Under the pieces are notes generated by a model. That model worked only from the letters and a program-made list of their open reading frames with translations. It was not told where the DNA came from and searched no databases. Shown here one piece after another: positions 12,314-24,215 of a stretch of DNA of 64,000 nucleotides. Position numbers and translations under genes: made by a program. The stretch spans positions 310,001 through 374,000 of the forward strand of contig RBKR01000011.1 in assembly GCA_004835665.1 (NCBI GenBank), in the 5' to 3' direction. How positions within the stretch are numbered: position 1 is the stretch's first letter; each line of letters starts with the position of its first letter. Source of the stretch: Phoma sp. XZ068. Taxonomy: Eukaryota > Ascomycota > Dothideomycetes > Pleosporales > Didymellaceae.

Positions 12314-13583
12314 GTCACGATCTAGGGAAAAAGAGAAGCCACCAATCCAGACGTGCGTCCTGTGGAACTGACGGGTTATTTGTAGTTAAAGCGACCTGGA
12401 TTTCTTTTATGCTCCAGAACTCTGTGCGCTGCTGGCGCTCGCAGGAAGGTCGAGGGCCTGAACGCGAATCGCCACGCCGCAACTGACTGTCTGTATAGTC
12501 ACTGACACAGAGGCCGAATGTATTCGTTACCAATAAAAACAATTAATACGTTCTGCTAAAGTTACCCACCTCATTTTAGTGCAACTATCTCGGCATATCA
12601 AATTCTGTAAGCAGGCTTAATAGCCCATCGTTTGTTACCTTTCGTACAGCTTTTTTAGTCTCTGTAAAGGTTGACCATAGGAAGCAGGTACGCAAGACTG
12701 CGGACCCTGCATGTCAGTACCTAGGTAGGCTGGACTATACCCGTTGTGCTAGCATGATCATCGACATCTGTAAGCACAGACTATTACAGATGTGCGAGCG
12801 AGGGATGCTCTGGGGAGCATCGGAGACTAACGAGCCTGTTGTTAGCAAAGCGTTTTTTGGTCCGGCATATCTGCTGTAATCGAGATTTTGGCGAAGGAAT
12901 ATACTCAGGCATCGATAGCACCTGTCGAATAAGTAACAACAGGGCACCATTTCAGCAGAGTTACAACGTGGCGACTGCCCTGGAAATGTTAACTTCTCGC
13001 TCATTTGGTCTGGACCGACCCACGCTAGAACCACAGGCCTGGCACGTTGTGGAACCTGATGCGCATTGCGGAACAGCATACAGCAGCTTTGGCCGGCACA
13101 CTTGCAGCACAAGCAGGTGAGGCTTCAGTGGCTTGTCCAAAACGTTGACTCCAACTCTCCACCAAGAACCCAAGCTGAGTTAAGACATGTGCCTGGGGAA
13201 ACTATTTTGGCCTTGCTCCGTGTCTAAAATTTACGGTATGGGCGTATCTGTACGCTGTTGACGTGTGGTGGCTAGAATTCGGGCCGTAGTGTTGGAGGAC
13301 CTCACAACTGTGTCGCTCAAACATTGCCACCTACCTCTTGCTTACGCGCCCAAAAGGAGGGACCGCAGATCCGCCGCCACGATAACTAGATCATAATCAC
13401 GGTTTCTTTCAACTCTTCGAACCGAGCAAAGTAGAGTTGGGTTGGTATTGCACAGATCATATCTATTCACGCACGCCATAACGGTGATCATTATTGTCAG
13501 CGGCAACCACAAGGCTGCATCAGCGCGCATTTTTTGTTCACCAAAATTGCCCAGCACCACCCAGCACCATCGTGATGATCGTT
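12314..13583. other. intergenic region between convergent genes
   Basis: No gene supported. Frames of 70-125 codons occur on both strands (for example 12735-13112 minus) but overlap each other and show no domain or splice logic. Confidence 0.4.
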
Positions 13584-14075
13584 TCAAGTTCCGTGCATTT
13601 TCCGCATGTGCTCGTTTCTCTTATCTTTCCTCGGAAAGGGATAACCGCCCTCTGCCTCGCTACGACCACAGCCTACGGCAGTGCACCAGAATACAGTTGG
13701 GTTCCCTGCATGGGCTCCGTTATAATGTCGATCATAGTCGTAGAGACGACCGAACTGTTGGCCGCTACACTGCGGAAACGGACATCTGATCTCCACTTCT
13801 CCGGATGCTAGATGTACTGTACTGGGTCGGACGATAGGCCCATGTGGACAACCACGAGTCGATGTACTCGGCTCAGCATGTATTGCCTGTCCCTGGGACA
13901 GACTTTTATGTTCCGTATTGCGTTGGTCGGGTAAGTCTGGGCTAGCGAGACCTTGGTCTTTTGTGAGGTTTGGTAACGGCGCACATAGCGAGGATTCGGA
14001 GGGCATTTCATACTTCGCATATGATGATCGTGCTGATAGTGGCGCTGATGCTGAGTCTATTGGGTCTATACGCAT
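13584..14075 (-). CDS. two-finger C2H2 zinc finger protein
   Basis: Single exon, 163 residues, with ATG at 14075. The N-terminal 90 residues are disordered and Ser/Pro-rich. The C-terminus has two C2H2-like units: IRCPFPQCSGQQFGRLYDYDRH...H and WCTAVGCGRS...FPRKDKRNEHMRKMH. The long spacing inside the second unit (GCGRSEAEGGYPFPRKDKRNEH) is typical of small Dothideomycete C2H2 proteins that carry the fingers at the extreme C-terminus. Probable nucleic-acid binding; targets unknown. An additional upstream exon cannot be excluded. Confidence 0.7.
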   Translation of the reverse strand: MRIDPIDSASAPLSARSSYAKYEMPSESSLCAPLPNLTKDQGLASPDLPDQRNTEHKSLSQGQAIHAEPSTSTRGCPHGPIVRPSTVHLASGEVEIRCPFPQCSGQQFGRLYDYDRHYNGAHAGNPTVFWCTAVGCGRSEAEGGYPFPRKDKRNEHMRKMHGT

Positions 14076-17000
14076 CTCTCGTGTATCACTACTGCTTTTT
14101 AGTTAGCTCGTGGGTATAATTCAAGATCTGGAGGCCCCTACTCAATGCCCAATCCAACCGTTGCCTTCACACTGACCAGGCGACGACCCAGTCCATTGTC
14201 ATGAGTCTGCTCTAGGCACGGAGAAGGAGGTTGGGTTGGGTGAAGTGGCGATGCGAAAGCCTCTAACAGCTCGTATCCATTGACTGGAGGTTGATCTTCG
14301 ATCGGCACATATGTAGAGGGAGCGTCAACTACTGGTTCTGCTCCGTGATCAGTCGTATATTGACGTTCTGTGAAGTGAGATCGAACCTAAGCCAAGACTC
14401 CTGGAGTACTCATGAAGATCTTCCCGACAAGCAGAGCACTCACAACCAAATTGCCAGCAACAGGGGTAATTCATCACTGGGTGTCTTCAGTGGCCCTTCA
14501 TGAAGAGGTTCTCGTGGTAATGTCGGCCGAAAATGGAAATAAGTGAACAGTAGAAGAACGATGATTTCTGCTCATAAGTTCGAGTAAATAGATTCAACGC
14601 AGGGATGTTGATGTCGCTATAGTCAAGTACACAGCTTAAGCATGGCGAAAGAGAGGGTCATAATTATATGTGCTAAGACATATCCAGAAGAAAATACAAA
14701 TTTGCCCTTCGACGGCCCACCACGAAATCGAAAAGGTTTTTGCTGCTCAACTTCTGGTGATGAATTGCTCAAGTTGGATCGCTAATCCACGAGATCGTAG
14801 CACATCCTTGTCCAAAGTGTCCCCTGCAGGGCCCCTTTGCTCTTCGAGGGACCTTGTAAAATGATCCTGGTTGACGTCCAGCCGACGAGGCCGCGCAGGG
14901 TATGCTGTCAGTCCGGGCGGTTTCGATGCAGCAACGGATGACACTGAGGTTAAAAGTGCCTGGAAACGATCCGTGCGCAGTAACAGCATGTACAGCCAAG
15001 GTGGCTTACCGCAAACCCGCTGCTCTGGAGGGAGTCGTCGCCCATGATGTGGGCCTGTCCGGCGCGGTACCGAGAGTCATGGCTTGTCCGGAGAGCGGTA
15101 ACAGGTAAGCATGCGCATCTAGTGTCCGTATTTGTGAAAACGCCAAACATTCCACTGTAGAAGCGCAAGGTACCTAGGTAATCCTCTGGGCGGCGCACTC
15201 AACACGCTCAAAACGACCTCAGGCTGGGCAACAGGACGCTTCCTGTGAACAAATGCCGTTACGGCTGGGCATTCTCAGAGAAATCAAGAGGACATGAAGT
15301 CAGCCGTTGCTATGGGCTGGCTGCGACCCAAGAATGGATGTATCAAACAGGAAAATGGGTGAGATGCCACGATTCTAACGGCGTGGTCGAGCAGGACAGA
15401 GAATCCCCAGCCGCTCCCGCCGCCAGCCAGAATAAAGTTCTCCACGGCCTTTCCAAGATTCGAGAGGTAGGGAGCTGGGTAAACTGCCCCATGGACACCA
15501 GCTGTAGGCCTGACTCGTGTGGACATACGCAATGGTGGGCGGCGCTCAATTGCCTTACTTCGGCGTGCCATCAGGCAACCGGGCAGAATATGGCAGGGAA
15601 CCCATGTCTCATACGCCATGTTGTAAACGGCCTCGAGGAAGATGCACCGGAGCGCGTCAGGCAGGGCTGTTCATGTCCGCCAAGGAGACGCGCTCCACTG
15701 TCGCGCCGCCCCAACTGTCGGCCGCCGCCCCCAACTTTCGCGCCGATCCTGACTTTCGCGCCGACCTACCTTGCGGACGGACGAGCCGGCCGCGGCGGAC
15801 CCTACCGTCGCGCGCCCCTAGTCGTTGAGTGATCCCTGGTCGTCCAGATGCGAGACAATCGGATATGTGATGCTCACGCGGGGGGTTTATTTCTATAATG
15901 AAGCTAATCGCACGTTTGACCATCAGCCAGTGCACGAGGGGTCGTGGAGCGACGCAGCTGCACAAAAGTAGAACAAGGTCGTGGTGCTGACCAGCTCTCG
16001 TTGCGGTAAGTGTCGATGACGATACGACGCGCCTTGCTGAGCTAAATAACAGCAACAGGAAACTGCAGCGTCCGTAGAGTTTCGTACGGTGCACTTGGTG
16101 GTGCTTGACAGACTTACCCAGACACATTGACTGGACAAGGCTGAGAGTGAGCAATGGCCGCGGCTATTTGCACCCGTCGTCGTTCCTGTTTTGGCTTGAT
16201 GCACCTCGCCGTAAGTATCCACTGCAGGTGCGCGGTCTCGAAGCTGACGCTCGACGAGCCGACAGTCTGTCCGTCCGACCTGTCACTTTCTCATTTTTTC
16301 GTGTCGCGTGTCGCTTATTCGTGGCACGGGCGGTGGAGAAGGCTGTATAGAGTATACCCACGTTGATCAGGCAAGGTTCTAGCGCCACCCCAGAACAGTG
16401 CCAGTAGCTAACGATGGCACTCCTTCCGCGAGTCACGGCACCTTGAAACGTCCTTGGTATTGACATACTTGACTGGTGCTCCTCTAGCTTGTAATTAACA
16501 CAGGCGCCACGACGGCGTGCACATCGCACAGACAGCAGATGGAGCCCTTCGTTTCACCCTAACGGAAAGTCATGTCTCGATGCGTCGCTGCTTGAGGATC
16601 GAAGCCATATCTGCCCGGGCAAGGCTGCCGTGCCGACACTTCAGCATACAAAAACACCCTGGTTCAGGTTCAAGCACATTGATTTGGAATGACCTACATA
16701 AACCCTGAAGTCTGTGCCTACATCACCAAAGTTTAGGAGCGGCAAGCATCTACATCTGCCATCCAAATTCCATGAACACTGTAGCTCGCGCGGACGAGCC
16801 GGCTGACGGTGCCATCTAATCAAGTGGTGTACCACGCCTACATTTGCTATAGCAAGCCTTCCCTTCGTAGTCGATAGCTGGAAGGTGGCTGCCCGAGAAT
16901 TGTCAGATCAAAACATAACGGTGCGGCTGCGTGCTTGGAAGCCCTCCACGGCCCCAGAGAAGGCGGTACAATCTCCAACTCGTCTGACCTTTGATCATTG

Positions 17001-19960
17001 GATCTGCATGTAATTATTGGCTTGAGTTGGGATGGAGGACCAGGGGGAGCGAGTGTTCCGGGGATCTGATCAGCCCCTGTAGCTAAGTTGGGGCTGCGTC
17101 TGGGAGCTAGGCGAATATGTTCCACTGAACTCACAACCGTGGGCCTTGTACCTGCAGGTGCGCGACAAGGGGGTGGACCAGCGGCTGCCGCTGACGTGCG
17201 TTAGCCGGTGGACAGCATTAAGCTGGCTTTGCATCGTTCAAGTCAACGCGCACCCATTGCAAATGTCGTGTGTTCAAGGTTCTTTGCAAACGATTCGGAG
17301 CCAATCCCCAATTAGTCCAAAAACGGTCTGTGATAGCTACACTTTATCATGTGGCATGTATAGTCATGTCGATGCTGGAGCTTGATTTAAACATCGACAA
17401 ATGACTCGGCCAAGCTACAGCGTTTCTGTGTCGATGACCTCGGTACACCCTGTCAGGCAATGTGTACAGTAAAACGTTTAGCAAGCCGAACGCATCCCCT
17501 GGTCAACGGAAACCACATTGAATTACCGTGCCCGCTGCAGAGTCATGGCATACACTGTGCACAGTCAGTGGTTTCTCTTGGGTCCTTCGATCCGACGTAC
17601 ACTAGGAGCTTGCACTTTAGACCTTGGGTACGAGTCGTCAAGCCTTCCACGTGGTGATATGGGGAACGCAAGCCGTAGCGAGCAACTCAGCTGCACGCTT
17701 CTTCCAAAAGAGCTTTCCGGACGCTGATCGACTGCGCATCGACGTGCTAGAAGCCGCGGAACCCTTCTCCCCAGCCACCCGTGGACACCAACGGGCACTC
17801 CTTTATTCAGGATTCCGTTCCCACCCACATGCACATCAATCTTACCCAGGTACGCAGCCTGGACCAGGACCACACCGCCCAAATTTACCAGCACCGGTGA
17901 AGTACCGTCGCCGTATCTGTCCGCAGAATCATCCTGTTGTGGCGTCATCTCATTTCTCGCACGCTGCGCCCTCTGCATCACGACTCAGGGGAATAGGAAT
18001 CTAACTGCGTTCGCCAAATACCGCCCAGCGGAAGAGTTTCTAGTCCCATCTCTCTTCGGCGCGTGGGTCTGACATCTGCCATTCCGTGTACAGCTCAAAA
18101 ATCGCGTCGTCGGAGAACTGTGGTGTCACATCATCACCTGTTTCGGCCTGCACTTTATGGTACACTGTAAGTCAGGGCAGGCTGACAATCCGGCGAGTGG
18201 ACAGATACAGTAGGCGACCATGACTTGATATGACAGCGGAGGGGCGCACTTTCGCTCCTGCTTTGGTGCCGCTCCGGTTCGTGCGCGCTGCAGCCTGGTG
18301 CAACTTTCAGGACTGCATATTTAGGACACCCGACAACACAGAGTTCTGGGTGAGGCGCATGTCGGCATGGAACAAGTAAGCTATGCTTTCCATCGACATC
18401 AGTAATGATGTCACCATTGTCTCTTGAAATAGGGACGTCAAATGTAGGATAGCAGTAAAAGTCTGTTATACTGGAGAACCTCGATAAGTGACGCAGTCAC
18501 CTGCTCTTTAGTTTGATATCCTGGGCTTCGTCACGACAACTAACGATACTTCAGGCACCATGTGGGCTATGAAACTCCTTCATATGTTCACATCGTTCGT
18601 TGTTTGAAAGACGGATTTTGTTCCCGAGAGAAGCGCTTCGATTCCAGACCTCCTAGGGGCACTAGTACTGCAATGGCACATAACCGTACCGCGTGAAATC
18701 TGTGTAGCACCCAGAAGTATACCTGTCACAGAGAGTGAAGCTGTATGTCAGTGTTTTATCCACAATTACGCTCGCACTAGTTGTGAAGACTTCTGCTAGG
18801 TGTCCTTTTCACTAACAACAAATCAATCCCGTCAAGACCTCCCATGCCGTGGTGAAGGACAGGAATCAGAAGCAGGATGCTTGACTGGTATTTTAATCAG
18901 CGGAGCATCGACTTTGCGAGCTAGAGGCAGCCATTAACAGAACCCTCTACAGTGTCTCACTCAAATATATACTCAATATAGCATATCCACTGCTATAATA
19001 CATACTGATTAAGACGTTGGCCTCGTGGTTTTCTATTCTGGATCCAAGTTACAGTTCTTAGTCGTCTCCATCCAACGTCTATTTTTATTACGATGGTAGG
19101 GTGAAGTTAACGCGAGATATTGGCGGGCTTTCTAGTCCCAGTCAGAACCTCTCGCAATGCGATATCTTTTTGGTGTAATGCACGTCACTAGCCTGACGAG
19201 TACGCTGTAGGTTACTCTTGTAATTACATCTACGATGCCCCAAAAAGCGCGCATCCAAACCCCACGGCCTCGCTGTGTGCTGCATAAGCATCATGCAGTC
19301 ATCAGCTTACTGAATCGAGACATCTCGGTCCCTGTGACGTGCTGCTTTGGTAGCACTGCTCTCCTCACCAGCAGGTAGGAGGTCAGACCACCACTGGTGG
19401 AAATCCGTGGTTCGCAAGCGCACAACCAACGTGGCTTAACTTACAACGATGTCGGTGTTATCTTTCTTACTGCCGCAGTCTGTTACAGCCGAGCTCGACT
19501 TGATCTCCAGGATGTTTTTGGTTCCGCGGCGGCGGGGACGGGTGGTTCAAGGATGCTTTGTCGTGGAGCAAGCCGAATATCGAGGGCGAAGGAGTCTTTT
19601 ACGCTTCGTGAGGCTATTGCGTTGGAAACGACAACGAGGGCGCATCTACTGTGTGCCATGTGTTGAAATTACGTAGTGAAGCGTTAAAACCGAAGTGGAG
19701 CTCAAGACCGAAGTGGTGGGGAGTGGTGATGCTGGACGATACAGACTTGACACTCCACAGGACACCAGACATTGTATACATTGGGAGATAGTATACTGCG
19801 AAAGGTGCTAGTCTAAGTGTCTTACAAGAATATTGCTAGATAGGGTAGGCTGTGCGCTACCACTGAGGCTAGTGCGTGAAGAGGAACACCTGAAACGTGT
19901 TCTGGTAGACTAGCATGCCCCTAGCTCATATCCTAACCACAACTTTTCCTTACTACCAAA
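14076..19960. other. gene-poor region of about 5.9 kb
   Basis: I find no supported gene. Open frames of 60-195 codons near 15245-16154 and 17565-18004 sit in GC-rich patches where several frames on both strands are open at once, the usual sign of chance frames. None shows a domain, signal peptide or sensible splice partner. Stretches such as 18,000-19,400 are almost free of open frames. The region may be decayed repeat or regulatory DNA. Confidence 0.45.
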
Positions 19961-20296
19961 TTACCAAGTGCAAGGCACTTCATCCCACCATTGTCGGGTA
20001 CAACGGAGAGTAGTATCGGTGCAATCCCCGTCGTAGATGTCCGTTTCAGCCCTACTTAAGCACCTCTTGTTTTGACCTTCAGCATTGAAATGCGCCATGC
20101 GGTTGTTCCAATCCATGCAGGCGTTATAGATATATGGGACACCTGGATTCCGACACTCATCTCTTGCATCATACCAATAGTGTCCATTGGAGTCGTTGAT
20201 CCATCCTCCAGTGCGAAAGCACCCACCACGCCCAATGTAGGGGCAAGATCTGGTCACCAATACACGATCGGCAGCGGCGCCGGTAACTGGGCTAGT
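19961..20296 (-). CDS. Cys/Trp-rich small peptide, start missing (candidate secreted protein or pseudogene)
   Basis: The frame from 20296 down to the TAA at 19961-19963 encodes about 111 residues, with 8 Cys and many Trp/Tyr/Asn: RSCPYIGRGGCF, GHYWYDARDECRN, YNACMDWNN, NKRCLSR, GDCTD, LRCTRQWW and VPCTW. An even number of evenly spread cysteines and a compact C-terminus suggest a disulfide-rich secreted protein, possibly an effector-like one. No ATG or signal peptide is in frame: a TAG at 20297-20299 closes the frame upstream. An ATG at 20324 lies in another frame and runs into a stop after ten codons. A TATA-like box (20557-20564) and a donor-like GTAAGT (20455-20450) lie upstream. Either an exon was missed or the 5' end has suffered a small indel. 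Confidence 0.42.
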   Translation of the reverse strand, partial: TSPVTGAAADRVLVTRSCPYIGRGGCFRTGGWINDSNGHYWYDARDECRNPGVPYIYNACMDWNNRMAHFNAEGQNKRCLSRAETDIYDGDCTDTTLRCTRQWWDEVPCTW

Positions 20297-20324
20297 CTAG
20301 CGATAAATAGCGTCTGGGTTGCAT

Positions 20325-21287
20325 CTTTGTATATTGCTGAGGCTTTTGAGCTTTTGAGCGTGTCGTGGAATTGGGTCTTCGTGACAAGTCTTCTTGTAAT
20401 TATCAGTATAAAATTGTCTAAGAGCCAAGGTAATGTAGGAAGTCTATTAACTTACCGATGTTAGACCTCCAGAGTCTCGTATATGAATGTTGGACAATGA
20501 TCGAAGAGGATTGATTGTGTTGAGGAGATGAGGAATGGAGTTTGGATAGGTCACTTCTTATATACATTTCATCCTCAGGAGGCTCTTCTTGGCTACGTGT
20601 ACCGTGATAAGACCTTTCATTCCTTCATTTCGAATTTTACATTCTCTATTACATTCTCTAATATATTATCCTTGCATTCTCAGATACTTTGGTAAAGCGC
20701 CCGAATGTATATCCCTGTACTGTTGTACGGAGCAGCCCCGTGACAAGGCCTTTCAAGCCTTCTGATAAGTTCTTGTATTATCCAATGCACTGAGAACGCG
20801 ACTCTGCGAGCAGCATACTGGAGTAGGAAGGAGCTCAGATCTTTCAAGAGGAGCTCGTGTCTTTTCAGTCAGGAGAAACAGCATTGTTGGCGCTGCAACT
20901 TGATAAATAAGAGCGCCGCAAAATCAACTAAATATATCTTAACAACAGCAGTCGTTAGGGAAAGCGTGAAGGGAACCCTGCAAAAGGCAAAAACCAAATG
21001 ACATAGTCTGCAGATGGCTTAGCTAACGCATCCAGATTTGCCGTCAATTCTCTCCTTCGTACAGAAAATCCGAAGCTTCTGCACTTATCCTGTCTGAAAA
21101 TAAACCTTTGCGGGTCAGAGCATATATGACATAGATTGTGAAGAATGGGAAAGGACAAATTAATGGTCGTATGACCTTTATACCACTTCTTAACGAGTGC
21201 CCGGCAGATTCAACACCATATATGTTGGGCCAAAAACTCCATATAGTATAGTTGAGAGATATGTCTAACAAATCTTGGTGGATTGTG
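20325..21287. other. intergenic region
   Basis: Apart from the TATA-like element there is no supported gene. The 20,560-20,960 part is AT-rich with stops in all frames. Confidence 0.4.
20557..20564 (-). promoter_or_regulatory. TATA-like box upstream of the Cys-rich peptide locus
   Basis: On the minus strand this reads TATATAAG. It is followed by a C/T-rich leader of the kind seen at fungal transcription starts, then a GTAAGT donor about 100 bases downstream, and points toward the Cys-rich frame. Motif only. Confidence 0.3.
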
Positions 21288-23333
21288 TCAACATAGTCGA
21301 AATTCCCGTTTGTTTTGAAACGGAGCCAACATGTAGTTTAGTGGATCCGGTTGACCTTCTCGCACATTCAGCTTGAACATTCCAAGTCTCCTCCACAAAT
21401 TGTCCTTATCAGATATTCTGGTCAAGACCAGACCGTACGCCGCACAACTGCCAGAACGGGGCGTCAGGCTAGAAGGATGGAAGAGTAGCACAAAATCCAC
21501 CGTAATGGGACCAAAACCGTTGTAATCCATAAAGATATTCGTTTGTACTGCGCGATGATATACTTTGTCGAATAACTCATGCTGGTTATAGTCAGTCCAA
21601 GAGCCATCTAGGTTCTGCACTCGAAGCGCTTCGCGAAGATTTCGCTTGATGCAGCCAGTGTCGCTTTTGATCATCCGGGAACCAGAACTCCTCGCCTGGA
21701 AGCTAATCACCAATGTTTTCTCATCTGCTGAACATTCCAAAACACTAACTTTTTCGCTGATACGGGACCACTGGAAAACACCATCCCAACTACCGTCTGA
21801 ACGAAATGTGCTAGACCATGATGGACCAGTATATGGTGAAAACATCGTGAGATCTCTAGGCTTATCCATGGTCCAGAGCAGAGAGTATGGGAAGAAATCT
21901 TTGCAGACGCCCTGCGAGAACGAAAGACCAGTGTACTTAGACAGGACTGTGATCACGCCGGTTAAGGCATCCTTACGATCAATCTCTCTGGTAAGAGCTG
22001 ACCTTGTATATTGTCCTACAATCTCCATCCATAAGTCTTGTCCTATACGTTTCTCATGCTCTGTGATTTGCTGACTGTGCAACTTGAGTAGCTGGGTCCA
22101 CTCGGCTGAACGGTCGGCTGAATGAGGACTATTTTTCGTGTTCACAATACCTGTAGGACAACAACACCTGATTCCTTGCAGAGTGTACTCCAGGGTACGG
22201 GGAGCAAGAATTCTTTCCTGGACGACCCAAGCCCGTTCATACAATGGCGCCGGGCTGTCGATTGGATCTCCTTGCATGATAGTGAGCATATTTCCGGTTG
22301 ATGAAGACCTCACCCTGAAGTCTGCAGAAATAGTGCTGAGTGGCACCAGTTTTGTGAAAAGTGAAGCGTTACTGTCGGGAGCGGAGACAGCGGCAATGTT
22401 GCAAATAGATCCACTGTAGATGTCACCCATCCTTTTAATCTCTTCAGCCATCTCCTCGGCATCGTCCTGCCGAATACACAAGGAATCTATCCACAGATAT
22501 GTATAGCCTAGCCGACGAGTAACATTGACGCAGTCTCGCCAAAGCCGCGGAAGTCTTTGGTCATTGAAACCCGTAGTAAGCTCATTGTACGTGACGGAAT
22601 TGAGCATAAGGTTCTTAACCTTACCCCAGCAATGAGATACTGTCAAGTACAATGCATGCGTTGGTGGGCATACAACTTGAAGGTGAGGGTTGGTTTCGTC
22701 TCCTACGTAGAGGAGTCGTTTAGGAGACTGAGAAGGTATGTGACGATTAAGCTGATGTTCATGTTTCTCCAAACAAGACTTGAGCCATGATGAAGCTGAT
22801 CGGAAAGTTTCTTCCGAAGCGCTGGATGCACTCAGATCTCTCGCAAAAGCCTGCAAGTTTGGACGGTCTGGCCACGAGTACACTGTGATCTTGCTATTAT
22901 CCAGTTTGTCGCACCTGTATTGGCGCATTTCGAACCCTCTGACTGTTGTGCTGTCCAAGGTGACCCACGATTTCAGACCATTCGGGATGGAATTTGGTAG
23001 CCGGGACGTCCCATTATTGCGAAGCTTCTCAGTTGCTAGGAAGAGAGCACATAAATGACAACCTCTTCCAATAGAGTCCCTGATATCAGCCTCAGATGCA
23101 TGGAAAGGGATGACCATAATGTCTTTCTGGGCTTCACGGCCTTCCTTAAAGCTTGGCTCATTAGACAAAGCCTCAGCCTCCAACATGATCCTCTGGCAGG
23201 TGTCGCAGAGTAAATCTACTTTGCAGATCATGTCTGGATTTACCATGTTGCCATTCTTATCCAAGTTTGACAGAAGAGTCATATCGTCCTGAAGTATGTA
23301 GCCTGGGAAGCCGCATCCATAAGATCCAAACAT
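21288..23333 (-). CDS. HET domain protein (heterokaryon incompatibility family)
   Basis: Single exon of 681 residues from ATG 23333. The frame extends 15 codons further upstream without another ATG. N-terminal residues 1-100 hold a Cys-rich segment (LLCDTCQRIM, GRGCHLCALF) seen in many HET proteins. The HET domain follows: YLTVSHCWGK (about 230-239), a long alpha/beta stretch with LWRDCVNVTRRLGYTYLWID and SLCIRQDD (283-290), YSGSICNIAA, and the closing WVVQERILAPRTLEY (369-383). The C-terminal 280 residues have no recognised domain. HET domains are TIR-like and mediate cell death on fusion of unlike hyphae in some fungi, but most genomes carry dozens whose roles are unknown. No partner NLR, NACHT or SesA-type gene is visible beside it. 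Confidence 0.93.
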   Translation of the reverse strand: MFGSYGCGFPGYILQDDMTLLSNLDKNGNMVNPDMICKVDLLCDTCQRIMLEAEALSNEPSFKEGREAQKDIMVIPFHASEADIRDSIGRGCHLCALFLATEKLRNNGTSRLPNSIPNGLKSWVTLDSTTVRGFEMRQYRCDKLDNSKITVYSWPDRPNLQAFARDLSASSASEETFRSASSWLKSCLEKHEHQLNRHIPSQSPKRLLYVGDETNPHLQVVCPPTHALYLTVSHCWGKVKNLMLNSVTYNELTTGFNDQRLPRLWRDCVNVTRRLGYTYLWIDSLCIRQDDAEEMAEEIKRMGDIYSGSICNIAAVSAPDSNASLFTKLVPLSTISADFRVRSSSTGNMLTIMQGDPIDSPAPLYERAWVVQERILAPRTLEYTLQGIRCCCPTGIVNTKNSPHSADRSAEWTQLLKLHSQQITEHEKRIGQDLWMEIVGQYTRSALTREIDRKDALTGVITVLSKYTGLSFSQGVCKDFFPYSLLWTMDKPRDLTMFSPYTGPSWSSTFRSDGSWDGVFQWSRISEKVSVLECSADEKTLVISFQARSSGSRMIKSDTGCIKRNLREALRVQNLDGSWTDYNQHELFDKVYHRAVQTNIFMDYNGFGPITVDFVLLFHPSSLTPRSGSCAAYGLVLTRISDKDNLWRRLGMFKLNVREGQPDPLNYMLAPFQNKREFRLC

Positions 23334-24086
23334 GATAGTGCGAAGGTCCGTGAAATAGAGAGTACTGTAGCGTTGCACGTTGAAGTTAGGATTTTGGTAT
23401 CGTATACAAACTTTTCAAAACAAATCCTTCAACACGGAAAACCTATGCGTATATAGCTCCCCTGTTGCCTACTTAGGCATCTAATACACGGAGGCTGAGA
23501 AGAGCTCTACAGCAAGCCACATCAGCTGTAATGTCATACGATGTGCCAAGATCATGCGAATAGATCCGGGCACATCACTGAGGATTGGTCAGCCCTGTAA
23601 TCTCGTGTAGAAACGACATAAACGGTCGGCCCGTCGATACCTACCTTGGTGTTAGTAGGATCCAATCACAAAGCTTCAGCGGCGACACAAAACTTTAACC
23701 ATTACTATTACACTTGGCGACTTCAGTATTAAAAGCGTCCTCGCTGGAGATCTGAATGCAGTGCATGGGATATGCGTCTAAGTTCTGGTTTTTCCATGCA
23801 TGCGGACATGGCAATGACGTGGTCGCCAAGCCTACTGGTGAGATCGTGACAGTAATATGCCGCACTGCCGCTTCAACATGGAAGAGCAGAGCCTTTCGCT
23901 GAAATCAGAATTTAGTAAATGAATCACTTGATCTTTTTTCCTAGCAAAAGCAAGCTTAGTCACCATTATTTGAAGGCTATTTATTGATTGAACTTGAATT
24001 GCTTGGAATTGCAGTCAGACGTTAGTTTTAAAATTTTGGAGTTATATATTGACCAGGGGATCAAAGTATTCATAAAACAACCAATC
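23334..24086. other. intergenic region
   Basis: No gene supported. The part just left of 24086 is AT-rich, as expected upstream of a tRNA gene. Confidence 0.5.
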
Positions 24087-24174
24087 GCATCGGTGGTTTA
24101 GTGGTAAAATTAGCCGTTGCCATCCTTCAGTGGACAGTTTCGGCTAGCCCCGGGTTCGATTCCCGGCCGATGCA
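24087..24174 (+). tRNA. tRNA-Gly(GCC) with 17-nt intron
   Basis: The acceptor stem GCATCGG pairs with CCGATGC at the 3' end, followed by discriminator A. The D-arm reads TGGTTTAGTGGTA, and GGTTCGATTCC forms the T-arm with flanking CCCGG/CCGG. The anticodon stem AGCCG/CGGCT encloses the anticodon GCC (24119-24121). A 17-nt insertion (24123-24139) lies one base 3' of the anticodon, at the standard position of nuclear tRNA introns. The mature length is 71 nt. The T-rich sequence after 24180 fits a Pol III terminator. Confidence 0.96.
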
Positions 24175-24180
24175 TCGGAT

Positions 24181-24215
24181 TTCTTTTTGCTTTTTGGCTT
24201 TCTTTTTGCTTTTTC
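24181..24215 (+). terminator. probable Pol III terminator
   Basis: Repeated T tracts (TTTCTTTTTGCTTTTTGGCTTTCTTTTTGC region) directly downstream of the tRNA, as required for Pol III termination. Confidence 0.6.

Noticed and set aside
15245..16350. Several frames of 100-195 codons on both strands
   Set aside because: They overlap in a GC-rich patch where all frames are open; none has a domain, signal or intron logic.
17565..18004. Overlapping plus and minus frames of 126-138 codons
   Set aside because: Mutual shadows, with no features distinguishing either as real.
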